From the NCBI RefSeq assembly GCF_050948215.1, contig NW_027489013.1, positions 1 through 64,000 of the forward strand: DNA of 64,000 bases, written 5' to 3'. The notes beneath the pieces were generated by a model that saw only the letters and a list, made by a program, of their open reading frames with translations, was not told the DNA's origin and did no database searches. The translations under genes and the position numbers were made by a program. Below are positions 10,735-23,929 of the stretch, piece by piece; position 1 is the stretch's first letter, and each line of letters starts with the position of its first letter. This DNA comes from Halictus rubicundus (taxonomy: Eukaryota; Arthropoda; Insecta; Hymenoptera; Halictidae).

Positions 10735-11924
10735 CTCTATCGTCTCCTGTCCTCTATACTATCCAATCCCCTATCCTATCCTCTATCCTACCCTTTCCGC
10801 TATGCTATCCTATCCTCTATAATATCGTATCCTCTGTCCTATCCTTCCTCTATCCTACAATATCATCTATCCTATCCTATCCTCTATCCTATCCTATCCT
10901 AAACTATCCTCTATCCTATCCTATCCTCTATCTTATCCTATCCTCTATACTATCCTATCCTATCCTCTATCCTATCCTATCCTCTATCCTATCCTATCCT
11001 CTATCCTATCCTATCCTCTATCCTATCCTATCCTCTATCCTATCCTATCCTCTATCCTATCCTCTATCCTATCCTATCCTCTATCCTATCCTATCCTCTA
11101 TCCTATCCTATCCTCTATCCTATCCTATCCTCTATCCTATCCTATCCTCTATCCTATCCTATCCTCTATCCTATCCTATCCTCTATCCTATCCTATCCTC
11201 TATCCTATCCTATCCTCTTTCCTATCCTATCCTCTATCCTATCCAATCCTATATCGTATCCTCTATCCTATCCTATCCTCTATCCTATCCTATCCTCTAT
11301 CCTATCCTATCCTCTATCCTATCCAAACCTTTATCCTATCCTATCCTCTATCCTATCCTATCCCCTATCCTATCCTATCCTCTATCCTATCCTATCCTCT
11401 ATACTATCCTATCCTCTATCTTATCCTATCCTCTATACTATCCTATCCTCTATCCTATCCTATCCTCTATCCTATCCTATCCTCTATCCTATCCTATCCT
11501 CTATCCTATCCTATCCTCTATCCTATCCTATCCTCTATCCTATCCTATCCTCTATCCTATCCTATCCTCTATCCTATCCTATCCTCTATCCTATCCTATC
11601 CTCTATCCTATCCTATCCTCTATCCTATCCTATCCTCTATCCTATCCTATCCTCTATCCTATCCTATCCTCTATCCTATCCAAACCTTTATCCTATCCTA
11701 TCCTATATCCTCTCCTATCCTCTATCCTATCCTAACCTCTATACTATCCTATCCTCTATCCTATCCTATCCTCTATCCTATCCTATCCTCTATCCTATCC
11801 TATCCTCTATCCTATCCTATCCTCTATCCTATCCTATCCTCTATCCTATCCTATCCTCTATCCTATCCTATCCTCTATCCTATCCTATCCTCTATCCTAT
11901 CCCATTCTCTATCCTATCCTATCC
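10735..11924 (+). repeat. TATCC array: first direct H marker and proximal units
   Basis: Marker H occupies 10735-10872, with TCGTCTCCTGTCC, CCAATCCCC, CCCTTTCCGCTATGC, CTATAATATCGTATCC and CAATATCATC in order. After a run of pure units come marker B (CCAATCCTATATCG, about 11.24 kb) and marker A (CCAAACCTTT, about 11.32 and 11.68 kb). The 11.24-11.9 kb part recurs at 15.08-15.8 kb at an offset of 3808 bp (224 units), growing to 3876 bp. Confidence 0.85.
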
Positions 11925-13490
11925 TCTTTCCTATCCTATCCTCTATCCTATCCAATCCTATATCGTATCCTCTATCCTACCCTATCCTCTATCCTATCCT
12001 ATCATCTATCCTATCCAATCCGATATCGTATCCTCTATCCTATCCTATCCTCTATCCTATCCTATCCTCTATCCTATCCTATCCTCTATCCTATCCTATC
12101 CTCTATCCTATCCTATCCTATCCTCTAACCTATCCTATCCTCTATCCTATCCTATCCTCTATCCTATCCTATCCTCTATCCTATCCTATCCTCTATCCGA
12201 TCATATCCTCTATCCTATCCTATCCTATCCTCTATAATATCGTATCCTTTATCCCATCCCATCCTCTATCCTATCCTATCCTCTATCCTATCCTATCCTC
12301 TATCCTATCCTATCCTCTATCCTATCCTATCCTCTATCCTATCCTATCCTCTATCCTATCCTATCCTCTATCCTATCCTATCCTCTATCCTATCCTATCC
12401 TCTATCTTATCCTATCCTCTATCCTATCCTATCCTCTATCCTATCCTATCCTCTATCCTATCCTATCCTCTATCCTATCCTATCCTCTATCCTATCCTAT
12501 CCTCTATCCTATCCTATCCTCTATCCTATCCTATCCTCTATCCTATCCTATCCTCTATCCTATCCTATCCTCTATCCTATCCTATCCTCTATCCTATCCT
12601 ATCCTCTATCCTATCCTATCCTCTATCCTATCCTATCCTCTTTCCTATCCTATCCTCTATCCTATCCAATCCTATATCGTATCCTCTATCCTATCCTATC
12701 CTCTATCCTATCCTATCCTCTATCCTATCCAAACCTTTATCCTATCCTATCCTCTATCCTATCCTATCCCCTATCCTATCCTATCCTATCCTCTATCCTA
12801 TCCTATCCTATCCTCTATCCTATCCTATCCTATCCTCTATCCTATCCTATCCCCTATCCTATCCTATCCTCTATCCTATCCTATCCTCTATCCTATCCTA
12901 TCCTCTATCCTATCCTATCCTATCCTATCCTCTATCCTATTCTATCCTCTATCCTATCCTATCCTCTATCGTCTCCTGTCCTCTATACTATCCAATCCCC
13001 TATCCTATCCTCTATCCTACCCTTTCCGCTATGCTATCCTATCCTCTATAATATCGTATCCTCTGTCCTATCCTTCCTCTATCCTACAATATCATCTATC
13101 CTATCCTATCCTCTATCCTATCCTATCCTAAACTATCCTCTATCCTATCCTATCCTCTATACTATCCTATCCTCTATCTTATCCTATCCTCTATACTATC
13201 CTATCCTATCCTCTATCCTATCCTATCCTCTATCCTATCCTATCCTCTATCCTATCCTATCCTCTATCCTATCCTATCCTCTATCCTATCCTATCCTCTA
13301 TCCTATCCTCTATCCTATCCTATCCTCTATCCTATCCTATCCTCTATCCTATCCTATCCTCTATCCTATCCTATCCTCTATCCTATCCTATCCTCTATCC
13401 TATCCTATCCTCTATCCTATCCTATCCTCTATCCTATCCTATCCTCTATCCTATCCTATCCTCTATCCTATCCTCTATCCTATCCTATCC
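11925..13490 (+). repeat. 1567-bp tandem HOR, copy 1
   Basis: Shared markers fix the period: CTACCCTAT at 11978 and 13544 (1566), TCTATAATAT at 12231 and 13798 (1567), and the H core at 13026 and 14593 (1567). The 1-bp difference is explained by an extra C near 13716 in copy 2. Contents in order are B, B' (CCAATCCGATATCG), C (CTATAATATCGTATCC then CCCATCCCATCC), B, A and H. Confidence 0.85.
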
Positions 13491-15057
13491 TCTTTCCTAT
13501 CCTATCCTCTATCCTATCCAATCCTATATCGTATCCTCTATCCTACCCTATCCTCTATCCTATCCTATCATCTATCCTATCCAATCCGATATCGTATCCT
13601 CTATCCTATCCTATCCTCTATCCTATCCTATCCTCTATCCTATCCTATCCTCTATCCTATCCTATCCTCTATCCTATCCTATCCTATCCTCTAACCTATC
13701 CTATCCTCTATCCTATCCCTATCCTCTATCCTATCCTATCCTCTATCCTATCCTATCCTCTATCCGATCATATCCTCTATCCTATCCTATCCTATCCTCT
13801 ATAATATCGTATCCTTTATCCCATCCCATCCTCTATCCTATCCTATCCTCTATCCTATCCTATCCTCTATCCTATCCTATCCTCTATCCTATCCTATCCT
13901 CTATCCTATCCTATCCTCTATCCTATCCTATCCTCTATCCTATCCTATCCTCTATCCTATCCTATCCTCTATCTTATCCTATCCTCTATCCTATCCTATC
14001 CTCTATCCTATCCTATCCTCTATCCTATCCTATCCTCTATCCTATCCTATCCTCTATCCTATCCTATCCTCTATCCTATCCTATCCTCTATCCTATCCTA
14101 TCCTCTATCCTATCCTATCCTCTATCCTATCCTATCCTCTATCCTATCCTATCCTCTATCCTATCCTATCCTCTATCCTATCCTATCCTCTATCCTATCC
14201 TATCCTCTTTCCTATCCTATCCTCTATCCTATCCAATCCTATATCGTATCCTCTATCCTATCCTATCCTCTATCCTATCCTATCCTCTATCCTATCCAAA
14301 CCTTTATCCTATCCTATCCTCTATCCTATCCTATCCCCTATCCTATCCTATCCTATCCTCTATCCTATCCTATCCTATCCTCTATCCTATCCTATCCTAT
14401 CCTCTATCCTATCCTATCCCCTATCCTATCCTATCCTCTATCCTATCCTATCCTCTATCCTATCCTATCCTCTATCCTATCCTATCCTATCCTATCCTCT
14501 ATCCTATTCTATCCTCTATCCTATCCTATCCTCTATCGTCTCCTGTCCTCTATACTATCCAATCCCCTATCCTATCCTCTATCCTACCCTTTCCGCTATG
14601 CTATCCTATCCTCTATAATATCGTATCCTCTGTCCTATCCTTCCTCTATCCTACAATATCATCTATCCTATCCTATCCTCTATCCTATCCTATCCTAAAC
14701 TATCCTCTATCCTATCCTATCCTCTATACTATCCTATCCTCTATCTTATCCTATCCTCTATACTATCCTATCCTATCCTCTATCCTATCCTATCCTCTAT
14801 CCTATCCTATCCTCTATCCTATCCTATCCTCTATCCTATCCTATCCTCTATCCTATCCTATCCTCTATCCTATCCTCTATCCTATCCTATCCTCTATCCT
14901 ATCCTATCCTCTATCCTATCCTATCCTCTATCCTATCCTATCCTCTATCCTATCCTATCCTCTATCCTATCCTATCCTCTATCCTATCCTATCCTCTATC
15001 CTATCCTATCCTCTATCCTATCCTATCCTCTATCCTATCCTCTATCCTATCCTATCC
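13491..15057 (+). repeat. 1567-bp tandem HOR, copy 2
   Basis: It repeats the marker order of 11925-13490 at a constant 1566-1567 bp offset and carries the H core at 14593. Homology ends near 15107, where B is followed directly by marker A and not by B'. Confidence 0.85.
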
Positions 15058-17446
15058 TCTTTCCTATCCTATCCTCTATCCTATCCAATCCTATATCGTA
15101 TCCTCTATCCTATCCTATCCTCTATCCTATCCTATCCTCTATCCTATCCAAACCTTTATCCTATCCTATCCTCTATCCTATCCTATCCCCTATCCTATCC
15201 TATCCTCTATCCTATCCTATCCTCTATACTATCCTATCCTCTATCTTATCCTATCCTCTATACTATCCTATCCTCTATCCTATCCTATCCTCTATCCTAT
15301 CCTATCCTCTATCCTATCCTATCCTCTATCCTATCCTATCTTCTATCCTATCCTATCCTCTATCCTATCCTATCCTCTATCCTATCCTATCCTCTATCCT
15401 ATCCTATCCTCTATCCTATCCTATCCTCTATCCTATCCTATCCTCTATCCTATCCTATCCTCTATCCTATCCTATCCTCTATCCTATCCAAACCTTTATC
15501 CTATCCTATCCTATATCCTCTCCTATCCTCTATCCTATCCTAACCTCTATACTATCCTATCCTCTATCCTATCCTATCCTCTATCCTATCCTATCCTCTA
15601 TCCTATCCTATCCTCTATCCTATCCTATCCTCTATCCTATCCTATCCTCTATCCTATCCTATCCTCTATCCTATCCTATCCTCTATCCTATCCTATCCTC
15701 TATCCTATCCTATCCTCTATCCTATCCTATCCTCTATCTTATCCTATCCTCTATCCTATCCTATCCTCTATCCTATCCCATTCTCCATCCTATCCTATCC
15801 TCTTTCCTATCCTATCCTCTATCCTATCCAATCCTATATCGTATCCTCTATCCTATCCTATCCTCTATCCTATCCTATCATCTATCCTATCCAATCCGAT
15901 ATCGTATCCTCTATCCTATCCTATCCTCTATCCTATCCTATCCTCTATCCTATCCTATCCTCTATCCTATCCTATCCTCTATCCTATCCTATCCTATCCT
16001 CTAACCTATCCTATCCTCTATCCTATCCTATCCTCTATCCTATCCTATCCTCTATCCTATCCTATCCTCTATCCGATCATATCCTCTATCCTATCCAATC
16101 CTATCCTCTATAATATCGTATCCTTTATCCCATCCCATCCTCTATCCTATCCTATCCTCTATCCTATCCTATCCTCTATCCTATCCTATCCTCTAGCCTA
16201 TCCTATCCTCTATCCTATCCTATCCTCTATCCTATCCTATCCTCTATCCTATCCTATCCTCTATCCTATCCTATCCTCTATCCTATCCTATCCTCTATCT
16301 TATCCTATCCTCTATCCTATCCTATCCTCTATCCTATCCCATTCTCTATCCTATCCTATCCTCTTTCCTATCCTATCCTCTATCCTATTCAATCCTATAT
16401 CGTATCCTCTATCCTATCCTATCCTCTATCCTATCCTATCATCTATCCTATCCAATCCGATATCGTATCCTCTATCCTATCCTATCCTCTATCCTATCCT
16501 ATCCTCTATCCTATCCTATCCTCTATCCTATCCTATCCTCTATCCTATCCTATCCTCTATCCTATCCTATCCTCTATCCTATCCTATCCTCTATCCTATC
16601 CTATCCTCTATCCTATCCTATCCTCTATCCTATCCTATCCTCTATCCTATCCTATCCTCTATCCTATCCTATCCTATCCTCTAACCTATCCTATCCTCTA
16701 TCCTATCCTATCCTCTATCCTATCCTATCCTCTATCCTATCCTATCCTCTATCCGATCATATCCTCTATCCTATCCTATCCTATCCTCTATAATATCGTA
16801 TCCTTTATCCCATCCCATCCTCTATCCTATCCTATCCTCTATCCTATCCTATCCTCTATCCTATCCTATCCTCTATCCTATCCTATCCTCTATCCTATCC
16901 TATCCTCTATCCTATCCTATCCTCTATCCTATCCTATCCTCTATCCTATCCTATCCTCTTTCCTATCCTATCCTCTATCCTATCCTATCCTCTATCCTAT
17001 CCTATCCTCTATCCTATCCTATCCTCTATCCTATCCTATCCTCTATCCTATCCTATCCTCTATCCTATCCTATCCTCTATCCTATCCTATCCTCTATCCT
17101 ATCCTATCCTCTATCCTATCCTATCCTCTTTCCTATCCTATCCTCTATCCTATCCAATCCTATATCGTATCCTCTATCCTATCCTATCCTCTATCCTATC
17201 CTATCCTCTATCCTATCCAAACCTTTATCCTATCCTATCCTCTATCCTATCCTATCCCCTATCCTATCCTATCCTCTATCCTATCCTATCCTATCCTCTA
17301 TCCTATCCTATCCTATCCTCTATCCTATCCTATCCCCTATCCTATCCTATCCTCTATCCTATCCTATCCTCTATCCTATCCTATCCTCTATCCTATCCTA
17401 TCCTATCCTATCCTCTATCCTATTCTATCCTCTATCCTATCCTATC
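15058..17446 (+). repeat. TATCC array segment with two C blocks
   Basis: Its first part (15.08-15.8 kb) repeats 11.24-11.9 kb. Marker C then occurs twice (16107 and 16787, 680 bp apart), each after GATCATATCC, so the segment looks like an HOR enlarged by an internal tandem duplication. This makes the H-to-H distance 2916 bp here (14593 to 17509). Confidence 0.75.
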
Positions 17447-19418
17447 CTCTATCGTCTCCTGTCCTCTATACTATCCAATCCCCTATCCTATCCTCTATCC
17501 TACCCTTTCCGCTATGCTATCCTATCCTCTATAATATCGTATCCTCTGTCCTATCCTTCCTCTATCCTACAATATCATCTATCCTATCCTATCCTCTATC
17601 CTATCCTATCCTATTATATCCTCTATCCTATCCTATCCTCTATACTATCCTATCCTCTATCTTATCCTATCCTCTATACTATCCTATCCTCTATCCTATC
17701 CTATCCTCTATCCTATCCTATCCTCTATCCTATCCTATCCTCTATCCTATCCTATCCTCTATCCTATCCTATCCTATCCTCTATCCTATCCTATCCTCTA
17801 TCCTATCCTATCCTCTATCCTATCCTATCCTCTATCCTATCCTATCCTCTATCCTATCCTATCCTCGATCCTATCCTATCCTCAATCCTATCCAAACCTT
17901 TATCCTATCCTATCCTCTATCCTATCCTATCCTCTATCCTATCCTATCCTCTATACTATCCTATCCTCTATCCTATCCTATCCTATCCTCTATCCTATCC
18001 TATCCTCTATCCTATCCTATCCTCTATCCTATCCTATCCTCTATCCTATCCTATCCTCTATCCTATCCTATCCTCTATCCTATCCTATCCTATCCTCTAT
18101 CCTATCCTATCCTCTATCCTATCCTATCCTCTATCCTATCCTATCCTCTATCCTATCCTATCCTCTATCCTATCCTATCCTCTATCCTATCCTATCCTCT
18201 ATCCTATCCTATCCTCTATCTTATCCTATCCTCTATCCTATCCTATCCTCTATCCTATCCCATTCTCTATCCTATCCTATCCTCTTTCCTATCCTATCCT
18301 CTATCCTATCCAATCCTATATCGTATCCTCTATCCTATCCTATCCTCTATCCTATCCTATCATCTATCCTATCCAATCCGATATCGTATCCTCTATCCTA
18401 TCCTATCCTCTATCCTATCCTATCCTCTATCCTATCCTATCCTCTATCCTATCCTATCCTCTATCCGATCATTTCCTCTATCCTATCCTATCCTATCCTC
18501 TATAATATCGTATCTTTTATCCCATCCCATCCTCTATCCTATCCTATCCTCTATCCTATCCTATCCTCTATCCTATCCTATCCTCTATCCTATCCTATCC
18601 TCTATCCTATCCTATCCTCTATCCTATCCTATCCTCTATCCTATCCTATCCTCTATCCTATCCTATCCTCTATCCTATCCTATCCTCTATCCTATCCTAT
18701 CCTCTATCCTATCCTATCCTCTATCCTATCCTATCCTCTATCCTATCCTATCCTCTATCCTAACCTATCCTCTATCCTATCCTATCCTCTATCCTATCCT
18801 ATCCTCTTTCCTATTCTATCCTCTATCCTATCCAATCCTATATCGTATCCTCTATCCTATCCTATCCTCTATCCTATCCTATCATCTATCCTATCCAAAC
18901 CTTTATCCTATCCTATCCTCTATCCTATCCTATCCCCTATCCTATCCTATCCTCTAGCCTATCCTATCCTATCCTCTATCCTATCCTATCCTATCCTCTA
19001 TCCTATTCTATCCTCTATCCTATCCTATCCTCTATCCTATCCTATCCTCTATCCTATCCTATCCTCTATCCTATCCTATCCTCTATCCTATCCTATCCTC
19101 TTTCCTATCCTATCCTCTATCCTATCCAATCCTATATCGTATCCTCTATCCTATCCTATCCTCTATCCTATCCTATCCTCTATCCTATCCAAACCTTTAT
19201 CCTATCCTATCCTCTATCCTATCCTATCCCCTATCCTATCCTATCCTCTATCCTATCCTATCCTATCCTCTATCCTATCCTATCCTATCCTCTATCCTAT
19301 CCTATCCCCTATCCTATCCTATCCTCTATCCTATCCTATCCTCTATCCTATCCTATCCTCTATCCTATCCTATCCTATCCTATCCTCTATCCTATTCTAT
19401 CCTCTATCCTATCCTATC
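17447..19418 (+). repeat. About 1980-bp tandem HOR, copy 1
   Basis: The H core at 17509 recurs at 19481 (1972 bp, 116 units). Markers TCAATCC at 17882, TCTATAATAT at 18499, CCAAACC at 18895 and TCTAGCC at 18953 each recur 1989 bp later (117 units). GATCATTTCC and TATCTTTTATCCC distinguish these two copies from the earlier C blocks (GATCATATCC, TATCCTTTATCCC). TATTCTATCC occurs twice, at 19004 and 19393, bounding a 389-bp internal duplication. Confidence 0.85.
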
Positions 19419-19787
19419 CTCTATCGTCTCCTGTCCTCTATACTATCCAATCCCCTATCCTATCCTCTATCCTACCCTTTCCGCTATGCTATCCTATCCT
19501 CTATAATATCGTATCCTCTGTCCTATCCTTCCTCTATCCTACAATATCATCTATCCTATCCTATCCTCTATCCTATCCTATCCTATTATATCCTCTATCC
19601 TATCCTATCCTCTATACTATCCTATCCTCTATCTTATCCTATCCTCTATACTATCCTATCCTCTATCCTATCCTATCCTCTATCCTATCCTATCCTCTAT
19701 CCTATCCTATCCTCTATCCTATCCTATCCTCTATCCTATCCTATCCTCTATCCTATCCTATCCTATCCTCTATCCTATCCTATCCTC
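18103..19787 (+). repeat. Right arm of the 1.7-kb inverted repeat (partner at 1-1685)
   Basis: Marker pairs have constant coordinate sums. H core 299-307 pairs with 19481-19489 (19788), TATTATATCC 195-204 with 19584-19593 (19788), CCAAACCTTT 590-599 with 19189-19198 (19788) and 884-893 with 18895-18904 (19788). The C block 1271-1286 pairs with 18499-18514 (19785) and CCCATTCTC 1522-1530 with 18259-18267 (19789). Private variants GATCATTTCC and TATCTTTTATCC identify this copy and not the nearer ones. The outer end is set by the window edge. Confidence 0.92.
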
Positions 19788-21018
19788 TATCCTATCCTAT
19801 CCTCTATCCTATCCTATCCTCTATCCTATCCTATCCTCTATCCTATCCTATCCTCGATCCTATCCTATCCTCAATCCTATCCAAATCTTTATCCTATCCT
19901 ATCCTCTATCCTATCCTATCCTCTATCCTATCCTATCCTCTATACTATCCTATCCTCTATCCTATCCTATCCTATCCTCTATCCTATCCTATCCTCTATC
20001 CTATCCTATCCTCTATCCTATCCTATCCTCTATCCTATCCTATCCTCTATCCTATCCTATCCTCTATCCTATCCTATCCTATCCTCTATCCTATCCTATC
20101 CTCTATCCTATCCTATCCTCTATCCTATCCTATCCTCTATCCTATCCTATCCTCTATCCTATCCTATCCTCTATCCTATCCTATCCTCTATCCTATCCTA
20201 TCCTCTATCTTATCCTATCCTCTATCCTATCCTATCCTCTATCCTATCCCATTCTCTATCCTATCCTATCCTCTTTCCTATCCTATCCTCTATCCTATCC
20301 AATCCTATATCGTATCCTCTATCCTATCCTATCCTCTATCCTATCCTATCATCTATCCTATCCAATCCGATATCGTATCCTCTATCCTATCCTATCCTCT
20401 ATCCTATCCTATCCTCTATCCTATCCTATCCTCTATCCTATCCTATCCTCTATCCGATCATTTCCTCTATCCTATCCTATCCTATCCTCTATAATATCGT
20501 ATCTTTTATCCCATCCCATCCTCTATCCTATCCTATCCTCTATCCTATCCTATCCTCTATCCTATCCTATCCTCTATCCTATCCTATCCTCTATCCTATC
20601 CTATCCTCTATCCTATCCTATCCTCTATCCTATCCTATCCTCTATCCTATCCTATCCTCTATCCTATCCTATCCTCTATCCTATCCTATCCTCTATCCTA
20701 TCCTATCCTCTATCCTATCCTATCCTCTATCCTATCCTATCCTCTATCCTAACCTATCCTCTATCCTATCCTATCCTCTATCCTATCCTATCCTCTTTCC
20801 TATTCTATCCTCTATCCTATCCAATCCTATATCGTATCCTCTATCCTATCCTATCCTCTATCCTATCCTATCATCTATCCTATCCAAACCTTTATCCTAT
20901 CCTATCCTCTATCCTATCCTATCCCCTATCCTATCCTATCCTCTAGCCTATCCTATCCTATCCTCTATCCTATCCTATCCTATCCTCTATCCTATTCTAT
21001 CCTCTATCCTATCCTATC
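19419..21018 (+). repeat. About 1980-bp tandem HOR, copy 2 with 389-bp deletion
   Basis: It matches copy 1 at a 1972-1989 bp offset up to TATTCTATCC at 20993, then continues as copy 1 does after its second TATTCTATCC (19393). The H-to-H distance is therefore 1600 bp. This is the outcome expected from unequal exchange between the two TATTCTATCC sites, or copy 1 gained the same 389 bp. Marker A reads CCAAATC near 19883 where copy 1 has CCAAACC. Confidence 0.85.
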
Positions 21019-22090
21019 CTCTATCGTCTCATGTCCTCTATACTATCCAATCCCCTATCCTATCCTCTATCCTACCCTTTCCGCTATGCTATCCTATCCT
21101 CTATAATATCGTATCCTCTGTCCTATCCTTCCTCTATCCTACAATATCATCTATCCTATCCTATCCTCTATCCTATCCAATCCTATATCGTATCCTCTAT
21201 CCTATCCTATCCTCTATCCTATCCTATCCTCTATCCTATCCTATCCTCTATCCTATCCAAACCTTTATCCTATCCTATCCTCTATCCTATCCTATCCCCT
21301 ATCCTATCCTATCCTCTATCCTATCCTATCCTCTATCCTATCCTATCCTCTATCCTATCCTATCCTCTATCCTATCCTATCCTCTATCCTATCCTATCCT
21401 CTATCCTATCCTATCCTCTATCCTATCCTATCCTCTATCCTATCCTATCCTCTATCCTAACCTATCCTCTATCCTATCCTATCCTCTATCCTATCCTATC
21501 CTCTTTCCTATTCTATCCTCTATCCTATCCAATCCTATATCGTATCCTCTATCCTATCCTATCCTCTATCCTATCCTATCATCTATCCTATCCAAACCTT
21601 TATCCTATCCTATCCTCTATCCTATCCTATCCCCTATCCTATCCTATCCTCTAGCCTATCCTATCCTATCCTCTATCCTATCCTATCCTATCCTCTATCC
21701 TATTCTATCCTCTATCCTATCCTATCCTCTATCGTCTCATGTCCTCTATACTATCCAATCCCCTATCCTATCCTCTATCCTACCCTTTCCGCTATGCTAT
21801 CCTATCCTCTATAATATCGTATCCTCTGTCCTATCCTTCCTCTATCCTACAATATCATCTATCCTATCCTATCCTCTATCCTATCCAATCCTATATCGTA
21901 TCCTCTATCCTATCCTATCCTCTATCCTATCCTATCCTCTATCCTATCCTATCCTCTATCCTATCCAAACCTTTATCCTATCCTATCCTCTATCCTATCC
22001 TATCCCCTATCCTATCCTATCCTCTATCCTATCCTATCCTCTATCCTATCCTATCCTCTATCCTATCCTATCCTCTATCCTATCCTATCC
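20690..22090 (+). repeat. 708-bp tandem repeat, nearly two copies
   Basis: Markers recur at exactly 708 bp: TAACC 20750 and 21458, CTCTTTCC 20793 and 21501, CTAGCC 20943 and 21651, H core 21081 and 21789, CCAAACC 21257 and 21965. Both H copies carry TCTCATG where others have TCTCCTG, so the duplication followed that change. Similarity stops near 22090. Confidence 0.88.
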
Positions 22091-23142
22091 TGTATCCTAT
22101 CCTATCCTCTATCCTATCCTATCCTCTATCCTATCCTATCCTCTATACTATCCTATCCTCTATCCTATCCTATCCTCTATCCTATCCTATCCTCTATCCT
22201 ATCCTATCCTCTATCCTATCCAAACCTTTATCCTATCCTATCCTCTATCCTATCCTATCCCCTATCCTATCCTATCCTCTATCCTATCCTATCCTCTATC
22301 CTATCCTATCCTCTATCCTATCCTCTATCCTATCCTATCCTATCCTCTATCCTATCCTATCCTATATCCTATCCTATCCTCTATCCTATCCTATCCTCTA
22401 TCCTATCCTATCCTCTATCCTATCCTATCCTCTATCCTATCCTATCCTCTATCCTATCCTATCCTCTATCCTATCCTATCCTCTATCCTATCCTATCCTC
22501 TATCCTATCCTATCCTCTATCCTATCCTATCCTCTATCCTATCCTATCCTCTATCCTATCCTATCCTCTATCCTATCCTATCCTCTATCCTATCCTATCC
22601 TCTATCCTATCCTATCCTCTATCCGATCATATCCTCTATCCTATCCTATCCTATCCTCTATAATATCGTATCCTTTATCCTATCCCATCCTCTGTCCTAT
22701 CCTATCCTCTATCCTATCCTACCCTCTATCCTATCCTATCGTCTATCATATCCTATCGTCTATCCTATCCTATCCTCTATTATATCCTATCCTCTATCCT
22801 ATCCTATCCTCTATCCTATCCTATCCTCTATAATATCGTATCCTTTATCCCATCCCATCCTCTATCCTATCCTATCCTCTATCCTATCCTATCCTCTATC
22901 CTATCCTATCCTCTATCCTATCCTATCGTCTATCCTATCCTATCCTCTATTATATCCTATCCTCTATCCTATCCTATCCTCTATCCTATCCTATCCTCTA
23001 TCCTATACTATCCTCTATCCTATCCTATCCTCTATCCTATCCTATCCTCTAGCCTATCCTATCCTCTATCCTATCCTACCCTGTATCCTATCCTATCCTC
23101 TATCCTATCCTATCCTCTATCCTATCCTATCCTCTTTCCTAT
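22091..23142 (+). repeat. Block K, first copy, and the H-to-D transition
   Basis: Marker A (about 22.21 kb) is followed by GATCATATCC, a C block with TTTATCCTATCCC (about 22.67 kb), CCTCTGTCC, CTACCCTC and CGTCTATCATATCC. The same order recurs at 47.87, 51.95 and 55.82 kb. A second C block follows at about 22.84 kb, then TCTAGCC and CCCTGTATCC. H is absent from here on and the first D marker starts at 23143. Confidence 0.8.
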
Positions 23143-23929
23143 CCAATGCCCTGTCCTATTCTCTATCCGATCCTATCGTCTATACTATCCTATCCTCTAT
23201 AATATCGTATCCTCTATCCTATCCTATCCTCTATCCTATAATATCATCTATCCTATCCTATCCTCTATCCTATCCTATCCTCTATCCTATCCTATCCCCT
23301 ATAGTCTGCTCTATCCTATCCTATCCACTATCCTATCCTATCCTCTATCCTCTATCCTATCCTCTATCCTATCCTATGCTATCCTCTATCCTATCCTATC
23401 CTCTATCCTATCCTATCCTCTATCCTATACTATCCTCTATCCTATCCTATCCTCTATCCTATCCTATCCTCTAGCCTATCCCATCCTCTATCCTATCCTA
23501 TCCTCTATTCTATCCTATCGTCTATCCTATCCTATCCTCTATCCTATCCTATCCTCTATCCTATCCTATCCTCTATCCTATCCTATCCTCTATCCTATCC
23601 TATCCTCTATCCTATCGTATCCTCTATCCTATCCAATCCTCTATCCTATACTATTCTCTATCCTATCCTATCCCCTATAGTCTGCTCTATCCAATCCTAT
23701 CCACTATCCTATCCTATCCTCTATCCTCTATCCTATCCTCTATCCTATCCTATCCTATCCTCTATCCTATCCTATCCTCTATCCTATACTATCCTCTATC
23801 CTATCCTATCCTCTATCCTATCCTATCCTCTAGCCTATCCTATCCTCTATCCTATCCTATCCTCTATCCTATCCTATCCTCTATCCTATCCTATCCTCTA
23901 TCCTATCCTATCCTCTATCCTATCCTATC
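23143..23929 (+). repeat. First D-marked segment
   Basis: Marker D opens with CCAATGCCCTGTCC and continues with TCTATCCGATCC, CGTCTATACTATCC, CTATAATATCGTATCC and TATAATATCATC. Its second half is the same as that of marker H, so D and H are related forms. Marker E (CCCCTATAGTCTGCTC) occurs at about 23.30 and 23.67 kb, each followed by CCACTATCC. Confidence 0.82.

Noticed and set aside
3710..10822. A 2370-codon open frame on the + strand, and other open frames of 800-1340 codons overlapping it
   Set aside because: The GGCAC unit has no stop in any frame and the TATCC unit has none on this strand. The translation is a 17-residue periodicity (ARGTARHAARHGTRHGT, then TH/P and ILSYP runs) that changes exactly where the satellite spelling changes. 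Several frames are open at once. No domain or protein-like composition is present.
10735..10872. Marker H as a transposon insertion or tRNA-like element
   Set aside because: It aligns unit by unit with the 17-bp satellite with substitutions only, has no terminal repeats or target duplication, and cannot fold into a tRNA cloverleaf with the required conserved bases.
22630..22850. TATAAT- or TATA-like promoter in CTATAATATCG
   Set aside because: The motif is a variant of the satellite word, recurs dozens of times in marker C, D and H copies, and precedes no gene.
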